A DNA stretch of 41,547 nt from Acidimicrobiia bacterium (GTDB lineage Bacteria; Acidobacteriota; Terriglobia; Versatilivoradales; Versatilivoraceae), in the NCBI GenBank assembly GCA_016871215.1, contig VFZK01000003.1, positions 1-41,547 on the forward strand, given 5' to 3'. The first letter of the stretch is position 1. The number at the start of each line of letters is the position of its first letter. A model generated the notes under the pieces. That model was not told where the DNA came from. It was given only the letters and a program-made list of their open reading frames with translations, and did no database searches. The translations under genes and the position numbers were made by a program. Positions 1-8,934 of this stretch are shown one piece after another.

Positions 1-171
1 ACAGTGGTCAAAACCCAACAAAACACTATTCCGACTATGCGGCATTAATTAAGACGCTATGTATAACATCCTGCCAGCTTGCGTGACCTCTGTCTCCAGA
101 CTCCAGTTCTCACGCACTGACGACAACGACCGGGCCAACCAAAGCACCAGAGGACTGGCGCACTCCACAAA
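1..171. other. Left-edge stretch without a recognisable gene
   Basis: No open frame here shows family motifs and no strong hairpin with a T-tract is visible. It lies downstream of hyuA on the minus strand, so a hyuB partner, if it exists, must be beyond the window edge and separated by at least this much sequence. Confidence 0.4.
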
Positions 172-2268
172 CTAACATGTCCGATTCTCGATCAACACGT
201 TTCCGCGCTCGTCAAGCCGCGCTAACATGCCGGGCGGCACGACGATCGTCGAATCGTATTCGTCGATCAGCAAGGGCCCCTCTGCGCCGGTGCCAACGGC
301 GCGCCGCTCGACAACAGGAGTGAGAATCGTACCCCAGCGCTTTCCGAAGTAGGCGGCGCGATTCGCCGGGCCCTTATCGGCCAGCGCTCTTGGCGTATAA
401 GACAGTCCTTCCTGAGCCGAAGCCACGCGTCCCACCAAACGCACAGCCACAATTTCGATTGGATTTTCCGGGTCCGAGCCATGCCCATAAAGCCGCAGGT
501 GTTCTCGTTCGAAGTCTTGGCAAAGGGTACGCACAGCCTCATCCGTGAAGCGAGCACCCTGCAGGGCCACACGTATTTCCGAAGCTTGCCCTTGGAAGCG
601 CATGTCGACGCTGTAGGCCAACGCCACCTCTGGCGCCGGGAAGCCTTCTGCCAGGAACTGGGCTCTCATGGGGCGCCAGAGTTCTTCTGAGATCTGTTCA
701 AGCGTATGGCTGTTCAGCTGCTCACCCGATAGCAAGCAGCTGCGAACACCGTGGTGTTCGACGCCCGAGGCCAGCAGACCCAAAGCGCTGAACAAGCCCG
801 GCAACGGGGGAACGACGATCTGGCGGACGTTGAGCTCCAAACCCAACCCAACCGCATGGACCGGTCCGGAGCCGCCGAACGCCATGAGTGCAAATTCCCG
901 AGGGTCGCGCCCACGCTGGGTAGAGACCGCTCGAAGAGCTCGCATGATCCTGGCGTTCGCGATCCGATGAACGCCTTCGGCCGCTTTCAGCGTTTCGATG
1001 TTCAGACGCGTGGCAATCCGGTCGTGAATCGCGCGCTGGGCCGCCTCCAGATCGATTTCAATCTCGCCATTTGCGAGTCTTCCGGGACGGATATAGCCAA
1101 GCACCACATTGGCATCCGTCACCGTCGGCTCCAGACCCCCGCGTCGGTAGCACACGGGGCCTGGAACAGCCCCGGCGCTTCTCGGTCCCACATGAAGGCC
1201 GCCGGCCCGGTCGAGGTACGCGATGCTCCCACCCCCGGCGCCAACTTCAGCAATGTCGATGCTGGGAGCTCGAATCAGTTCTCCCGCGCCTCCCACCAGC
1301 CGATTTCCCGCTGAAAGAGACGATCCCACTTCATACTCGGCGCTGTAACTCACCTCGCCATTCTCAATCAAGGATGCTTTGGCTGTGGTACCGCCCATGT
1401 CGAAAGCAATTACGTTCGACACACCCATGCGTTGTGCCGTCAACCGGGCAGCCAGAACTCCAGCCGCCGGCCCCGACTCGAGCACGTAGACCGGGCACGC
1501 GATCGCCTCGCGCTCTGGGGTCAACCCGCCAGCGGATTGCATGAGCAGAAGCGGCGCGTTGATGGACAGGTCCTTCAATCCGGCTCGCAGCGCCTCCAGG
1601 TAGCGCTGCATGACCGGCTGCACGTAAGCGTTTACCACGGTTGTGGCCGTGCGCTCGTACTCTTTGCGCTCTGGAAGCACCTCGTGCGAGAGAGAGACTT
1701 GAACTTTCGGAAGGTTTTTCCTCAAGAAATCGCCTACAGCAGTTTCATGATGCGGGAAAGCGTAGGCATGGAGCAAGCAAACGGCGACCGATTCGACTTG
1801 CTCGGACTCAAGTTTGTTCTTCAACGTCGCGAGTTCCGACGGGTCGATCGGATCGAGGACTTGCCCTGCCGCCGAGATGCGTTCCGCCAGTTCGAAACGA
1901 AACGCACGTTCCACCAAGGGCTTGGGCTTGTCGAAAAACAGATCGTACATCTGGGGTGCCCGAATACGGCGCAGCTCAAGGACATCGCGAAATCCGCGGG
2001 TTGTGATGAGAGCCGTGTGGGCGCCGCGGCGCTCGAGCACGGCATTGGTGGCGACTGTCGTCCCGTGCGCGACTTCCGATACCGCTGACCCGGACGTGTC
2101 TGCCGTCTCGAGGAGCTGCCGGACAGCCTCGAGCACCGCCTTCTCGAAGTTCGGCGGCGTGGATGGAATCTTGAATGTCCGAACGTCGCCGCGATCGTTC
2201 AGTAGGATGACATCGGTGAATGTGCCGCCGACATCAGCGCCAATTCGAAAGGATTTAGGGATAGGCAT
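172..2268 (-). CDS. hyuA: Hydantoinase/5-oxoprolinase subunit A (HyuA family)
   Basis: ATP-dependent opening of a cyclic amide (hydantoin, N-methylhydantoin or 5-oxoproline) is the family reaction, in the cytoplasm. About 698 aa, the usual HyuA length. The N-terminal ATPase signature GADVGGTFTD is at residues 10-19, SGPAAG near 265-270, and the second phosphate-binding motif DMGGTTAK near 290-297; a GAGGGS loop and GGSGPVHA follow. A TTG 15 nt upstream (2283) is also open, but the ATG at 2268 places the conserved motif at the normal distance from the N-terminus. The stop of the MFS gene is 27 nt upstream, so the two are probably co-transcribed. HyuB, the usual partner, is absent from the window, so the exact substrate and whether this acts as a single subunit are unknown. 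Confidence 0.88.
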   Translation of the reverse strand: MPIPKSFRIGADVGGTFTDVILLNDRGDVRTFKIPSTPPNFEKAVLEAVRQLLETADTSGSAVSEVAHGTTVATNAVLERRGAHTALITTRGFRDVLELRRIRAPQMYDLFFDKPKPLVERAFRFELAERISAAGQVLDPIDPSELATLKNKLESEQVESVAVCLLHAYAFPHHETAVGDFLRKNLPKVQVSLSHEVLPERKEYERTATTVVNAYVQPVMQRYLEALRAGLKDLSINAPLLLMQSAGGLTPEREAIACPVYVLESGPAAGVLAARLTAQRMGVSNVIAFDMGGTTAKASLIENGEVSYSAEYEVGSSLSAGNRLVGGAGELIRAPSIDIAEVGAGGGSIAYLDRAGGLHVGPRSAGAVPGPVCYRRGGLEPTVTDANVVLGYIRPGRLANGEIEIDLEAAQRAIHDRIATRLNIETLKAAEGVHRIANARIMRALRAVSTQRGRDPREFALMAFGGSGPVHAVGLGLELNVRQIVVPPLPGLFSALGLLASGVEHHGVRSCLLSGEQLNSHTLEQISEELWRPMRAQFLAEGFPAPEVALAYSVDMRFQGQASEIRVALQGARFTDEAVRTLCQDFEREHLRLYGHGSDPENPIEIVAVRLVGRVASAQEGLSYTPRALADKGPANRAAYFGKRWGTILTPVVERRAVGTGAEGPLLIDEYDSTIVVPPGMLARLDERGNVLIENRTC

Positions 2269-2295
2269 GATTGCCAGGGACAACTGTGAAGGATC

Positions 2296-3609
2296 TCAAT
2301 GGGCTTCGTCGCCAACCACTGGCCGGCTCGGCTCGACCAGAAGCCAGGAAGCTCCTCCGGCGACCTGCAGCAACCCCATCAGATAGAGGGGTACGGCCCA
2401 GGCGCCGGTGCGTCCGAGCAGCCATGCCAGCACGATCGGGCTCAGCACGCCGCCAATTTGTCCAGCCGTATTCATACAGGCACCGGCGACTCCTGCGTGA
2501 CCTCCCGCCATGTCGATCACGGCGCCCCAGCTGGCTCCCAGCATGAAGCTCCCAGCCGTGGCACCCAGCCCGAACAAGATGGCAGAACCCACCGGACTGC
2601 TGGTTGCCGTTCCGGCGATCATAAACAGTCCCGCCAGCAGCAGCGAGATGCCTCCAACAGCACAGCGGCCGATGCGCAAACCGAACCGTTTGCACAAACT
2701 GTCGGTCGTGAAGCCGCCGAACAAGTCTCCCAGGATAGCCATCATCATGGGCAAGCCCGTCATCAGTCCCAGCTTCAGTGCGCTGAAGCCCCGTTCCTTT
2801 TCAAGGTAGGCTGGCAGCCAGGTCATGAAGAAGTAGAAACCGTAGCTCTGGGTCATGTACATGAAGCAGAGAGCCAGCATGCTCCGGTTGAGTAACAGCC
2901 TCTTCCAGGGAACTCCGGCGAGGTGATGACCGTGGTCAAGTCCACGACCTGACTGGATATGCCTTAACTCGGCCTGATTCACGGAAGCATGCTGCTCGGG
3001 TTCATCTCGAAACCAGCGGTACCAGGCAAACGCCCAGACGAATCCCACCGACCCAAAGATGAGGAAGGTCGTTCTCCAGTGCATGTGAGCCAACATCGCC
3101 GTCACCAGGATGGGCGTAAGACCACCGCCCAGATGTGCTCCCATGAAGAAGATTCCTTGCGCCGTGCCGCGTTCGGTTGCAGGAAACCACCTGGAGAAGG
3201 TCCGGGCGGCGTTTGGCCAGGCGCCTGCTTCGCCGGCTCCGAATAAGAACCGAACGATCAACAGTGAGACATAATTGAGAGCTCCAGCCGTCGCCATGGT
3301 GAAGACAGACCACCACACGACGATGCGGGTTAAGACCTTGCGAGTTCCGATGCGATCGCCCCACCAACCCGTCGGAATCTCAAACAGGCCATAGGCCAAG
3401 GTGAATGCGCTAAACACGAAACTCATCTGGAGCTTTGTCAAAGAGAGGTCTTCAATGATTTTCGGCGCCGTGATGGAAATGCAGACACGATCCAGATAGG
3501 TGATCATGGAAAGGCAAACGCCAAGTCCCAGCACCCGGTAGCGAACTCTGGACGGCCGCTCAGATTTTTGTTCGATGGAAGGTTTCTGAAGCGAAAGGGC
3601 TGAACTCAT
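2296..3609 (-). CDS. MFS transporter, anion:cation symporter type
   Basis: Secondary transporter of the major facilitator superfamily, 437 aa with about 12 hydrophobic segments. The loop 2-3 signature WWGDRIGTRK is present, and the N-terminal YLDRVCISITAPKI region resembles the ACS family (hexuronate, galactonate, phthalate-type organic anions). The open frame extends 66 codons upstream to 3807, but that extension is polar, cysteine-rich and unlike the family. The ATG at 3609 has a GGAG ribosome site about 10 nt ahead and gives the standard length. It sits between the aminotransferase and hyuA genes, which suggests it imports the substrate of that pathway. The substrate cannot be named. Confidence 0.9.
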   Translation of the reverse strand: MSSALSLQKPSIEQKSERPSRVRYRVLGLGVCLSMITYLDRVCISITAPKIIEDLSLTKLQMSFVFSAFTLAYGLFEIPTGWWGDRIGTRKVLTRIVVWWSVFTMATAGALNYVSLLIVRFLFGAGEAGAWPNAARTFSRWFPATERGTAQGIFFMGAHLGGGLTPILVTAMLAHMHWRTTFLIFGSVGFVWAFAWYRWFRDEPEQHASVNQAELRHIQSGRGLDHGHHLAGVPWKRLLLNRSMLALCFMYMTQSYGFYFFMTWLPAYLEKERGFSALKLGLMTGLPMMMAILGDLFGGFTTDSLCKRFGLRIGRCAVGGISLLLAGLFMIAGTATSSPVGSAILFGLGATAGSFMLGASWGAVIDMAGGHAGVAGACMNTAGQIGGVLSPIVLAWLLGRTGAWAVPLYLMGLLQVAGGASWLLVEPSRPVVGDEAH

Positions 3610-3872
3610 CAGGTAGATATCTCCAAGCAGGTCCGGCTCCAAGCCACACAGCTCGTTATGTTCGACGTCATCAAAGATCTCGTTCTCGTCTTGGCACCCA
3701 CGGTCAGTGCAGGAGACCGCCGACTTTCGCGTCGAATCTCGTGTCGACTCGCACGCCCCGACGGGCTCGCACACAGGGCAAACCGGGCCGCTCGGTGTGA
3801 CACCCAAAGAATCAGCACTCGGCTGCTAACAGCAATACTCGGTGCTTGTGACGGGATCGGCACTCTACTTTA

Positions 3873-5195
3873 TCACGCCAGTCTCTGAAAACCGGTGTGA
3901 GCGACCGGCCCTTTGATCATCGACCCGACGCGATCCTTTCGAATGGCTTCTTCGAGCTCGCGGAATACGACTTCGACTGTTGCCAGGTACTGATCCACCA
4001 TCTCCGGTTTGTGAGCAAACGTCACGTACAGGTGGCCCCGGTCCAGGTACCCGCGTTCCAGCATCAACTGCGTAAACAGTGTGCGAATCTGCAAGGCGTT
4101 CGGATCGTTGAACTCGAAGTAAGGCAACGGATCGATGCCGGCAACCTTGATGCTCAGGCCGGTGCTTTCAGCGGCGCGCGCCCAACCTTTCCGGACGCTG
4201 ACACCGATCTGCGCAAGATGGACGTGGACGTTCTCACGGCGATGTTTCCGCAAAGTAGCCAGCGCTGCGGCAGGGCCAATCCGCTCCGTCCAGTAGGTGC
4301 TGCTCACAAAGGTGCTCTGGGCTGCCTGCATTACAGACTCGCGCCCGATCACAGCAGCCATGGCATGGCCGTTGCTAATCGCTTTAGCAAACACGGCCAT
4401 ATCCGGCTCGACATTGAACTGCAGGTGCGCACCACCGCGGGTCAACCGGAATCCCATAGAGACTTCGTCGAACACCATCACCGCTCCACTGCGGTCCGCC
4501 AGCTTCCGGACACCTTCCAGGAATCCAGGCTGCGGAAGAGTCTGCCGCAGCGGTTCCAGAATGATCGCTCCAATCTCGCCGGCATGAGCGTCGAGGATCG
4601 CTTCGAGCTCTTGCAGTTGGTTGTAGCGAAAAGGAAAGGCCGTGCCCAGGAGACCCCGCGGCACGCCACGTGGACTCAACCCAGAAAGCAGGTGCCCATC
4701 GAGCACATGGTCGGAGGCCAGATTTGCCGCCAGGTACCAGTCATGCCAGCCGTGGTAGCCGCAGAAAGCGATCTTGTCCCGGCCGGTGCTGGCGCGTGCG
4801 ATCCGTGCCGCAATCGCCATGGCCTCCCCGCCGCAGCGCCCGTAACGCACCATGTCGGCCCAAGGGTGAATCTCGCAAAGCAAATCGGCCAATTCGACTT
4901 CTTCAGGGCAGTTCAGGGTCGCCATCGCGCTCGCCTCCACGGCAGCGTGGACGGCAGCATTCACTTCCGGATCGGAATAACCCAAGATGCAAGCTCCGAT
5001 CCCGTTGATACTCATATCCACATAGCGGTTGCCATCCAGATCCCAGATTTCAGCCCCTTGCGCCCGCGAGTAATAACTTGGCCATTGTTCAGGCAGGAAC
5101 ACTTCAGGGCGTTTGGAAAGCAACTGCGTGCCACCCGGTATTCGGTGGCGAGCGCGTTCATAGAGCTTCTGCCCTGTCCGTTGCGTTGACGACAT
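3873..5195 (-). CDS. Class-III aminotransferase, glutamate-1-semialdehyde aminomutase-like
   Basis: PLP-dependent fold-type I enzyme of 440 aa. The start at 5195 has a strong AGGAG site 7 nt ahead; a 14-codon longer frame begins at 5237 but lacks such a site. Visible PLP-pocket features are YHGWHDW (about 147-153), the PLP-pyridine aspartate in FDEVSMGFR (about D243) and the Schiff-base lysine in AVFAKAISNG (about K271). The N-terminal RIPGGTQLLSKRP is typical of HemL-like aminotransferases. True HemL serves tetrapyrrole synthesis, but this copy lies between an amidohydrolase and MFS/hyuA genes, so a catabolic transaminase or aminomutase role is more likely. Substrate unknown. Confidence 0.87.
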   Translation of the reverse strand: MSSTQRTGQKLYERARHRIPGGTQLLSKRPEVFLPEQWPSYYSRAQGAEIWDLDGNRYVDMSINGIGACILGYSDPEVNAAVHAAVEASAMATLNCPEEVELADLLCEIHPWADMVRYGRCGGEAMAIAARIARASTGRDKIAFCGYHGWHDWYLAANLASDHVLDGHLLSGLSPRGVPRGLLGTAFPFRYNQLQELEAILDAHAGEIGAIILEPLRQTLPQPGFLEGVRKLADRSGAVMVFDEVSMGFRLTRGGAHLQFNVEPDMAVFAKAISNGHAMAAVIGRESVMQAAQSTFVSSTYWTERIGPAAALATLRKHRRENVHVHLAQIGVSVRKGWARAAESTGLSIKVAGIDPLPYFEFNDPNALQIRTLFTQLMLERGYLDRGHLYVTFAHKPEMVDQYLATVEVVFRELEEAIRKDRVGSMIKGPVAHTGFQRLA

Positions 5196-5237
5196 CGCGA
5201 TCTCCTCGATAGGTAGTTTTGGCAGGATGCGATTCAA

Positions 5238-5399
5238 GCGGCGATGTACTTGAGCGACATTCCCCAGGCTGCATGGGCTGCCCTGCCTGACAGCATCACA
5301 GACCCGGCAGGTGCCTGGCCATGCCGATTCGCAGCCGCGTTCGGCTCTCGGTTCCCGGCCGCATCGCGAATGCTGGCCGCCAGGATACCGAATTCGTTC
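5238..5399. other. Spacer between amidohydrolase and aminotransferase genes
   Basis: About 200 nt separate the amidohydrolase stop from the aminotransferase start. No terminator with a T-tract or clear promoter was seen, so read-through is possible. Confidence 0.3.
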
Positions 5400-6785
5400 T
5401 CAATCGAGCGGCCACGGGGACGGAATCGCAAATCCCATGCGACGATGCAGATTCTGGGCGAGCGCGTCGATCTTCCGATACTCCGCTTCCTCGTCGAGCC
5501 GAACGAATCGGCCACCGCGAAGAATGATTTCGCCGTCAACCATCACCGTATCGACGCTGGCCGATTGGGCGCTGTAGACGAGGCTATTGACCACATTCAA
5601 ACCAGGATGCCACTCTGGCCTGCAACCGGAATGGATCACGATGTCGGCCTTCTTCCCGACTTCCAAGGATCCGATCGCATCGAGCATCCCTAAAGATCTG
5701 GCGCCGTTCCGGGTCGCCATTTCGAGCGCTTGGTGCGCTGAAATTGCGGGCATGACGCCTCGGGCTTCCCGGTGAATGGTCGACGCCAGATACGCTTGCC
5801 GGGCGACGTCGAAGAAGTCCGAATAGTTGCCAGAATCGGATCCCAGAGCAACGTTGACCCCTTGAGCCACCATCTCCGGGAAACGCCCTACCTTTGAAAC
5901 CCCCATCCCGACGCGCGTCGACGCCGCTGGGCAGTGAACGACGTTCGTACGAGAAGCAGCGAGCAAGGCGACCTCCGAGTCCTCGGTATAGATCATGTGA
6001 ACCAACTGTAGATTCGTTCCGAGAATCCCGAGATTGGCGAAGTGCTCGATGGCAGTCTTGCCACCCGTCTGTTTGCGGTAGTTCGCTACATCGCCCGGCC
6101 CGAAAGACTGGTGAAAATCCAGCGTCACTCCCAGCCGGTCGGCGAGCCGCTTCCCTTCAACAAGAAGCCGGTCGGTGCAACGGCCCATGCCAGCCATGCT
6201 GACCCCTGCCCAAATGCGCGCGTCTGCGTTTTTCGGAAGCGCTTGGGTGAGCCGCTCCAACCGCTTCAAGCACGCGTCGGTATCGCCGACGCTGACACTC
6301 GGATAGGGTGGGAGGTCCCAGCACACTTCGGAGATCATCCCTCGCAGTCCAACGCGGTTGACGACCGCCGCTTTGGCGTCGCCACGGAACTTGCCGCCGT
6401 TGTCACAAAACGTGGTTGTGCCATTGCGCACCATTTCCAAACAAGCGAGCATCGTGCCGGCGTTCGCGTCTTCTTCGGAGAGATTCAGCCAGTAGGGAAG
6501 CCAGTGTGCATGCTCACGTTCTTCTGGCCAAGCGTCCGGGATGATTCCTCGGCCCAGATGCTGGGAGAAATGAACGTGGCAATCCACAAACCCCGGTTGA
6601 ACCACTCCCCCTTTAGCGTCAATCGTTTCTTTGGCGGTGAAGGTTGCCGCGACCTCGGCGCTGCGACCCACCGCGACGATTCGGCTGCCGCGGACCGCGA
6701 CCGCGCCATCCGAGAAGATGCGACGCTGGTCATCCATGGTGATGAGCTTCGCGTGCAGAATCGCCAAATCGGCTGTCTGAGACAT
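5400..6785 (-). CDS. TRZ/ATZ-type amidohydrolase (metal-dependent deaminase/chlorohydrolase family)
   Basis: Amidohydrolase-superfamily TIM barrel, 461 aa, family-typical length. Metal ligands are recognisable: H70 and H72 in DCHVHFSQ, H225 in LDFHQS, H263 in LVHMIY and D317 in LGSDSGN. The N-terminal beta-sandwich pattern (MDDQRRIFSDGAVAV) and the C-terminal GKKADIVIH with IDGLALA-like end fit the cytosine deaminase/TrzA/AtzA/guanine deaminase group. These enzymes hydrolyse amino or chloro groups, or amidine bonds, on nitrogen heterocycles. GAAGG lies just ahead of the ATG at 6785. Neighbouring HyuA and transporter genes support a role in breakdown of a cyclic nitrogen compound; this is inference. 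Confidence 0.88.
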   Translation of the reverse strand: MSQTADLAILHAKLITMDDQRRIFSDGAVAVRGSRIVAVGRSAEVAATFTAKETIDAKGGVVQPGFVDCHVHFSQHLGRGIIPDAWPEEREHAHWLPYWLNLSEEDANAGTMLACLEMVRNGTTTFCDNGGKFRGDAKAAVVNRVGLRGMISEVCWDLPPYPSVSVGDTDACLKRLERLTQALPKNADARIWAGVSMAGMGRCTDRLLVEGKRLADRLGVTLDFHQSFGPGDVANYRKQTGGKTAIEHFANLGILGTNLQLVHMIYTEDSEVALLAASRTNVVHCPAASTRVGMGVSKVGRFPEMVAQGVNVALGSDSGNYSDFFDVARQAYLASTIHREARGVMPAISAHQALEMATRNGARSLGMLDAIGSLEVGKKADIVIHSGCRPEWHPGLNVVNSLVYSAQSASVDTVMVDGEIILRGGRFVRLDEEAEYRKIDALAQNLHRRMGFAIPSPWPLD

Positions 6786-6948
6786 GATCCTTCGCGCTTG
6801 CTTAGGTTACTTTCAGCTGTTTTGTGAGCCTTGGGTTCCGCGGGCCCCACGGCACGGGACCAGTCTCCGCCAGCCACTCCGCCTCACAGCGGGAGAGAAC
6901 TGCCGGATTCCAAGACGCTGCGCGCAGCGCCGAGGTCTCGACAATTCA

Positions 6949-7190
6949 CCCGTTTTGGACCGCGCCAGGCCTCTAGCGCTCTGGGTTTTTCCGCCTTCTC
7001 GTTGCAGCCCAGTCTCTGAGTCATTCCCGCCAAGAGCCTGCCCCCGCAAAAGCGCGTGGCGGGAATCCAGCCTGGATTCCGGCTCGCGCTTCGCTTGGCC
7101 GGAATGACGTGCGGACTTCGCCCGTTTTGAAGTGCGCCAGTCCCCCGGCGCTCTGGCGCTTCGGTCCCGCTCTCGTTGCCCAACCCTGGC
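6949..7190. repeat. Direct repeat pair of about 65 bp around a palindromic element
   Basis: Copies at about 6949-7013 and 7121-7190 both open with CCCGTTTTG, then share GCGCCAG, GCGCTCTGG and CTCGTTGC in the same order with scattered differences. The second copy also contains the inverted pair GCGCCAG/CTGGCGC. The copies bracket the 7020-7108 palindrome. Confidence 0.65.
7020..7108. repeat. Palindromic GTCATTCCCGC intergenic element, copy A
   Basis: Ends are GTCATTCC (7020-7027) and GGAATGAC (7101-7108). An inner 10-bp inverted repeat ATTCCCGCCA (7023-7032) pairs with TGGCGGGAAT (7057-7066). It shares its core with the cluster at 26416-26791, so it is a dispersed REP/MITE-like family in this genome. 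Confidence 0.7.
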
Positions 7191-7200
7191 GCTAGGGTCG

Positions 7201-8763
7201 TTACCGCGCGCCTGCGGTCTCTCGGTCGGCGTACGGCGTCTTGCTCCAAATCGTCAACCCTGCCAAATCCTTCTGCCGGGTTGCCTTCAGCAGGCTCAAA
7301 AGGTAGCCGACCGTGAATAGGAAGCAGTTTGCCAGCACACCGAGCCAGAACTTGTCAGGAAGCCAGCGCGATGCGCCCGGCAAGCTGCTGCGCCCCAGCG
7401 GGCTGTCCAGCGCCAGCCAGACGCATATCGCGGTGAAGGTGCAAATCGTCGCGATCAACGCGCTGCGATTGTCAACCCGCTCGGTCACAAATCCCAGGAG
7501 AAACAATCCGAGCAGACCGCCGCCCAGGATTGAGAAAAACAGCGTCTGCAGATCCATCAGCGTGCTGGAAGAGGAATAGTAAATGATCAACGCGACGCTG
7601 AGCATGACCACGCCGAAGGCCGTTGAGCACCACCGGCCCACAAGAACATAGTGGCGCTCCGTCTCATGGCGGCGTATGAGCCGGCGATAGAAGTCGGTCG
7701 AAGCCGTCGTCGCCAAGGCGCTGATCTCGGCGCTGAGAGTCGATAGCGCAGCCGCAATCAACCCGGAAATGACAAACCCAGCCAATCCGGTAGGCACCCG
7801 GGTGCTGATAAAGAACGGGAAGACCTCTTCCGGCAAGAGCCGGCTGAGCTCTGGCGCCGCATTGTACTTATAGAATACGTAAAGTGTCGTTCCCAGAAAG
7901 CTGAAGTAGACCCACGTCACGACGCTCAACACCGAGCCCATGACCAAGCCCTTCTTTGCCTCTTCATCAGATTTCATCGCGCAGTAGCGTTGAACAATCA
8001 TCTGGTCAGTCGCCATCATTTGAAGGAATTGGAACAGGTAAACCAAGGAGATCACCCAAAGGGTTTTCTCGCTGAGGTTGAAGGCGGTGCTGCCCGGCGC
8101 GAACTTGGCATCCCGATACGCCTCCTCGACGATTTGAGAAAACCCACCCGGAATCAAGTGGACCATGAGCGGCAGGCAGATCACCGCGCCTAGCACGAGC
8201 GCCACTCCCTGGATGACGTCGGTCCAGATCACCGCCTCCAGCCCGCCGGCTACGGTGTAGGCTGTAACCAAAATCCCGAGTACCAGGATGATCCAGGCGA
8301 TGGAGACACCGCAAAGAGATGCCAACGGAAGGCTGACGGCGTAGAGAACTGCGCCCATTTTGAACGCATGAAAGAGGACGAAGCCGGTTGCCGCATAAAG
8401 CCGCGCCCAGACACCGAAGCGTCGTTCCAAGTACTCATACGCCGATTGAATGCGGGTCCGGCGGAAGAACGGCATGAAAAGATACAAGGCCACTACCGTA
8501 ACCAGCAGATAGGGAAGGTGGGCATAGACGTAACGCCAGTCCTGTTTGAACGTGAAGCCCGGCATGGCCAAAAAAGTCATCGAGCTGATGATAGTAGCCA
8601 TCAGTGAGAGCCCCACCACCGCGCCCGACATTTTTCGACCCGCCAGAAAATACGCGTCGGTGGACTTGTTGCGGCGCGTGAAGTAGGCTCCAACCACGGC
8701 AGAGACAGCCAGGTTCAATGCCACCACGACCCAATCGAGCCATCCCCAAAGTTGCTGATGCAT
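7201..8763 (-). CDS. Sodium:solute symporter (SSS family)
   Basis: Na+-coupled uptake transporter of 520 aa with about 13 hydrophobic segments. Family features are the N-terminal YFLAGRKM, the GLSLMATIISSMTF helix and the TLSAEISALATTASTDFYRR stretch. The substrate could be a sugar, sialic acid, organic acid or amino acid and cannot be told from sequence. The ATG at 8763 has a G-rich ribosome site (AAAGGGGGG) about 6 nt ahead. It lies in the same direction as the amidohydrolase operon downstream, but 415 nt of repeats lie between. With the MFS gene, this gives the cluster two uptake systems. Confidence 0.92.
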   Translation of the reverse strand: MHQQLWGWLDWVVVALNLAVSAVVGAYFTRRNKSTDAYFLAGRKMSGAVVGLSLMATIISSMTFLAMPGFTFKQDWRYVYAHLPYLLVTVVALYLFMPFFRRTRIQSAYEYLERRFGVWARLYAATGFVLFHAFKMGAVLYAVSLPLASLCGVSIAWIILVLGILVTAYTVAGGLEAVIWTDVIQGVALVLGAVICLPLMVHLIPGGFSQIVEEAYRDAKFAPGSTAFNLSEKTLWVISLVYLFQFLQMMATDQMIVQRYCAMKSDEEAKKGLVMGSVLSVVTWVYFSFLGTTLYVFYKYNAAPELSRLLPEEVFPFFISTRVPTGLAGFVISGLIAAALSTLSAEISALATTASTDFYRRLIRRHETERHYVLVGRWCSTAFGVVMLSVALIIYYSSSSTLMDLQTLFFSILGGGLLGLFLLGFVTERVDNRSALIATICTFTAICVWLALDSPLGRSSLPGASRWLPDKFWLGVLANCFLFTVGYLLSLLKATRQKDLAGLTIWSKTPYADRETAGAR

Positions 8764-8934
8764 GCTCTACCCCCCTTTCTCTATTCGTGACTAGCCAGCA
8801 TGGATGCGCAAACGGCTGAGCCCAGGAAACGCTCGTCATGCAGCACACCAGGGCTTGCATTCTCTACGACCGGCGCCACTGGCGTGGCGCATTACGAACC
8901 CGGCCCTCGCGGCTACCGTGCGAGCGATGCCGCC

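Larger units (their letters stand above)
6786..7200. other. Repeat-filled intergenic region
   Basis: No gene seen. The stretch holds a direct repeat (6949-7013 and 7121-7190) flanking a palindromic GTCATTCCCGC-type element (7020-7108), annotated separately. Short open frames here are translations of the repeats. Confidence 0.6.

Noticed and set aside
1432-2088. 218-codon plus-strand open frame
   Set aside because: Antisense to hyuA, no recognisable motif; the HyuA signatures are on the minus strand.
3897-5189. 430-codon plus-strand open frame
   Set aside because: It lies wholly opposite the aminotransferase gene, whose frame carries the PLP motifs and a strong ribosome site. The plus frame has no family pattern and is a GC-rich shadow.
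6042-6827. 261-codon plus-strand open frame
   Set aside because: Antisense to the amidohydrolase, which has the full metal-ligand set.
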